Below are positions 61,571 through 64,000 of a stretch of DNA of 64,000 nucleotides, one piece after another. A model generated the notes under the pieces. The model had not been told where the DNA came from and searched no databases. It worked only from the letters and a program-made list of their open reading frames with translations. Both the position numbers and the translations under genes were made by a program. How positions within the stretch are numbered: the first letter of the stretch is position 1; the number at the start of each line of letters is the position of its first letter. The stretch lies in the NCBI RefSeq assembly GCF_028823635.1, contig NZ_JAPEHU010000001.1, forward strand, positions 806,001 to 870,000, read 5' to 3'. This stretch comes from Demequina sp. B12. GTDB lineage: Bacteria > Actinomycetota > Actinomycetes > Actinomycetales > Demequinaceae.

Positions 61571-64000
61571 ATGCTTCCCACCATCCATCGAGCGCGCAGA
61601 GGAGTCGCCGCCACTGCGGTCACGGCCCTACTCGGCGCCTCACTTACTGCGGTGGCGATCACAGCCACGGCGACCGGCGCGAATGCTGCCGAGTGTGCTC
61701 CCGCATGGAGCGCAAGCGCGACAAACTACACCGGCGGCACAGTCGTGTCGCACGAGGGTCAGAACTGGAAGGCCAAGTGGTGGCCCGGCAGCTGGGAAGT
61801 CCCTGGTGCTTCTCAGTGGAACGCGTGGGAGTCGCAGGGTGCGTGTGGCACCACGAGCCCCACCCCCACGCCTACCCCCACGGACACGACGTCTCCGACG
61901 CCGACTCCCACCCCTACGCAGACGGCAACGCCGACCCCCACTCCTACGCCAACCCCCACGCAGACGACGACGCCCACGCCGACTCCGACGCCGACGGCAA
62001 CAACAACGCCTGACCCGAACGCCAACCCGGATGAGGTCTGCCGCCCCGATGGCATGGCACAGACTCCCGGTGTCAACACTCCCTACTGCGACATCTACGA
62101 CCAGGATGGTCGGGAAATCCTGCCCAACGGACTGGACCGTCGCGTGATCGGGTACTTCACCTCATGGCGCACCGGCAAGAACGGCCAGCCCTCGTACCTC
62201 GCGAACGACATTCCGTGGGACAAGGTTTCCCACATCAACTACGCGTTCGCACACATTGACGACAACTGGAAGGTCTCGGTCAACGAGAACGTTGCCGGCA
62301 ACGCTGCAACCGACATGACCTGGCCTGGTGTCGCTGGTGCAGAGATGGACCCGACTCTTCCCTACGACGGGTACTTCAACCTGCTGAACAAGTTCAAGAA
62401 GGACAACCCCGGAGTCAAGGTCATCCCCGCAGTGGGCGGCTGGGCTGAGACCGGCGGCTACTTTGACGGCGAGGGCAACCGCGTCGCTAACGGTGGCTTC
62501 TACACGCTCACCGAGTCCCAGGCCCGAATCGACACGTTCGCTGACTCTGTCGTGGACTTCATTCGTACTTACGACTTCGACGGCATCGACATCGACTACG
62601 AGTACCCGACGTCGAACAACCAGGCTGGTAACCCCGACGACTTCGCGTTCTCCGACGCTCGTCGCGGCCAGCTGTTCTCCGGCTACGTGGACCTTATGAA
62701 GACGCTGCGCGAGAAGCTCGACGCCGCCGGTGCTGAAGATGGCGAGTACTACATGCTCACCGCCGCAGTTCCGTCCTCCGGCTGGCTGCTGCGCGGCATG
62801 GAAGTGAACCAGGTCACCGAGTACCTCGACTTCGTCAACATGATGACCTACGACCTTCACGGTGCGTGGAACGAGTACGTGGGCGGCAACGGTGCGCTCT
62901 ACGACGACGGCAAGGACCCCGAACTCGCCGCTGCCGGCGTGTACGGCGCCTACAAGGGCATCGGCTACCTCAACGCTGACTGGTCCTCGCACTACTGGCG
63001 TGGAGCCATGCAGGGCGGACGCATCAACCTCGGAGTGCCGTTCTACACGCGCGGCTTCCAGGGTGTTACTGGCGGCGAGAACGGCATGGGCGGACGAGCC
63101 CCTGCTCCCGCAGGGTTCAACTGCCCCGCCGGTACCAACAACAAGTGCGGTTACGGTGCCGAAGGCATCGACAACCTCTGGTACGACTCGGACCCGCAGG
63201 GCAACGCAATCCCCGCAGGTGTGAACCCCATCTGGCACGCGCTCAACCTCGAAAACGGCATCACCGGTGACTACGTCGCTGACTACGGTGTGACCGACAC
63301 CCTCGAGGGCGACTACGTCCGCTACTTCGACTCCGTCACCAAGAACGAGTGGTGGTGGAACGAGCAGACCAAGACGTTCCTGTCTGGTGACTCGGCTGAG
63401 GCGATCTCCGCTAAGGCTGACTACGTTGCCAACGAAGGCCTAGGTGGTCTGATGATCTGGGAGTTCGCCGGAGACTACGAGTACAACAGCACCAAGGGTC
63501 AGTACGAGATGGGTTCCACCCTGGTGGACCTCATGCACTCAAAGTTGTCGGCCACGACGCCCTACGGCGCCACCAAGGCCAACGCTGACCGAGTGATGCC
63601 GACCGAGGCACTCGACATCTCGATCGCGTACACCGAGTTCGCCCTGGGCGACAACAACTACCCGATCGCTCCCAAGGTGGTCTTCACTAACAACGGCTCC
63701 ACCGACATTCCTGCCGGTGCCACCGTCTCCTTCCAGTACGCCACCACCGACACCGGTGAAATGAGCGACTGGAGCGGATTCGGTACCACCACGACAGTGA
63801 AGGGTCACACCGGAGACAACATCGGTGGGCTCGACGGAGACTTCCACACTGCGACGTTCACGGTTCCCGCAGGCGGCATTCCCGCCGGTGGCGAGATCGT
63901 GAACAACGTGAAGTGGACGCTCCCCGTTGCTCAGTTCTCTAACGTCATCGTCACCATCGACGGCGTCGACTACTCCACCACCTACGACCACCTCCGCGGC
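61571..64000 (+). CDS. Secreted modular chitinase (CBM5/12 - GH18 - ChiC), 3' end outside window
   Basis: 810 codons are visible. A signal peptide (cleavage probably after ATGANA) is followed by a CBM5/12 chitin-binding domain (WSASATNYTGGTVVSHEGQN region, WWPG, WNAW). A Pro-Thr linker (about residues 95-140) precedes a GH18 domain with the catalytic DGIDIDYEYP. A ChiC-type domain follows (FALGDNNYPIAPKVVFTNNG, SGFGTT, GLDGDFHTATF). It hydrolyses chitin outside the cell. The stop codon is not in the window. Confidence 0.93.
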   Translation, partial: MLPTIHRARRGVAATAVTALLGASLTAVAITATATGANAAECAPAWSASATNYTGGTVVSHEGQNWKAKWWPGSWEVPGASQWNAWESQGACGTTSPTPTPTPTDTTSPTPTPTPTQTATPTPTPTPTPTQTTTPTPTPTPTATTTPDPNANPDEVCRPDGMAQTPGVNTPYCDIYDQDGREILPNGLDRRVIGYFTSWRTGKNGQPSYLANDIPWDKVSHINYAFAHIDDNWKVSVNENVAGNAATDMTWPGVAGAEMDPTLPYDGYFNLLNKFKKDNPGVKVIPAVGGWAETGGYFDGEGNRVANGGFYTLTESQARIDTFADSVVDFIRTYDFDGIDIDYEYPTSNNQAGNPDDFAFSDARRGQLFSGYVDLMKTLREKLDAAGAEDGEYYMLTAAVPSSGWLLRGMEVNQVTEYLDFVNMMTYDLHGAWNEYVGGNGALYDDGKDPELAAAGVYGAYKGIGYLNADWSSHYWRGAMQGGRINLGVPFYTRGFQGVTGGENGMGGRAPAPAGFNCPAGTNNKCGYGAEGIDNLWYDSDPQGNAIPAGVNPIWHALNLENGITGDYVADYGVTDTLEGDYVRYFDSVTKNEWWWNEQTKTFLSGDSAEAISAKADYVANEGLGGLMIWEFAGDYEYNSTKGQYEMGSTLVDLMHSKLSATTPYGATKANADRVMPTEALDISIAYTEFALGDNNYPIAPKVVFTNNGSTDIPAGATVSFQYATTDTGEMSDWSGFGTTTTVKGHTGDNIGGLDGDFHTATFTVPAGGIPAGGEIVNNVKWTLPVAQFSNVIVTIDGVDYSTTYDHLRG
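61855..62013 (+). repeat. Low-complexity Pro-Thr linker repeat
   Basis: Repeats of the type CC(C/A/G)AC(G/T)CC encoding TPTP units between chitin-binding and catalytic domains. Prone to length variation. Confidence 0.85.

Noticed and set aside
61855-62013. Possible CRISPR-like or tandem-repeat array
   Set aside because: The periodicity is that of a Pro-Thr protein linker in frame with the chitinase. No spacers.
62162-63238. 358-codon minus-strand frame opposite the chitinase
   Set aside because: Valine-rich antisense shadow of the GH18 domain.

Overview
The window is a high-GC, gene-dense chromosomal segment of an actinobacterium. The markers are WhiB1, the PdtaS two-component sensor, an AdnB-type helicase-nuclease, UvrD2, a UPF0182 membrane protein, the DUF2342 protease-like protein and a Lon-PDZ protein. 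The order adnB - nudC - uvrD2 - (zinc ribbon) - DUF2342 - Lon/PDZ - UPF0182 matches what I recall of the Mycobacterium tuberculosis Rv3193c-Rv3202c neighbourhood. pdtaS next to whiB1 matches the Rv3219/Rv3220c pair. There are no mycolate-type genes, and a secreted CBM5/12-GH18-ChiC chitinase is present, so I lean to Micrococcales (Cellulomonas/Demequina/Jonesia-like). The genus cannot be fixed from this window.

Layout. 1-12.3 kb: DNA repair (adnB 3' end, uvrD2), nudC, a small kinase, a YcaO/TOMM-leader-binding-like protein and the DUF2342 / Lon-PDZ / UPF0182 block. 12.3-17.6 kb: initiator tRNA, an amino-acid permease, a two-gene fluoride channel, pdtaS and whiB1. 17.5-25.3 kb: a large EssC-like FHA-FtsK ATPase, a polytopic membrane protein, a two-component system and GtrA. 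25.4-29.8 kb: purKE and a sulfur-stress locus (CoADR-rhodanese, a small Cys-rich protein and a CstR-like repressor). 29.9-38.5 kb: ndh, fumC, a PfkB kinase, xseB, xseA, ispH and rmuC. 38.8-45 kb: a complete peptide-type ABC importer. 45.1-47 kb: ychF and a VapBC module. 47.1-58.4 kb: an accessory region of small regulators, each next to its probable target (WYL/hydrolase, MerR-TipAS/DUF2268, RHH/DUF4097, CGNR/EamA), several hypothetical small proteins and a transposon scar. 58.5-64 kb: a giant LuxR-type regulator followed by the 5' part of a modular chitinase that runs off the window.

Non-coding highlights. (i) An AT-rich palindrome of about 56-64 bp occurs three times between genes (12519, 29786, 37094). 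Each arm is itself a hairpin, and one base pair covaries between copies. (ii) A 16-bp CstR-type operator lies exactly in the 18-bp spacers of two divergent overlapping promoters at 28692-28729. (iii) A 19-bp MerR dyad fills a 19-bp promoter spacer at 51471-51501. (iv) Many genes have a TANNNT element ending 6-8 nt before the start codon, which suggests leaderless transcripts. (v) The heptamer GCATCGG/CCGATGC seems strongly over-used, including in nearly every short spacer.

No phage, CRISPR array or complete insertion sequence was seen. All numbers are from reading the sequence by eye; no database search was run.
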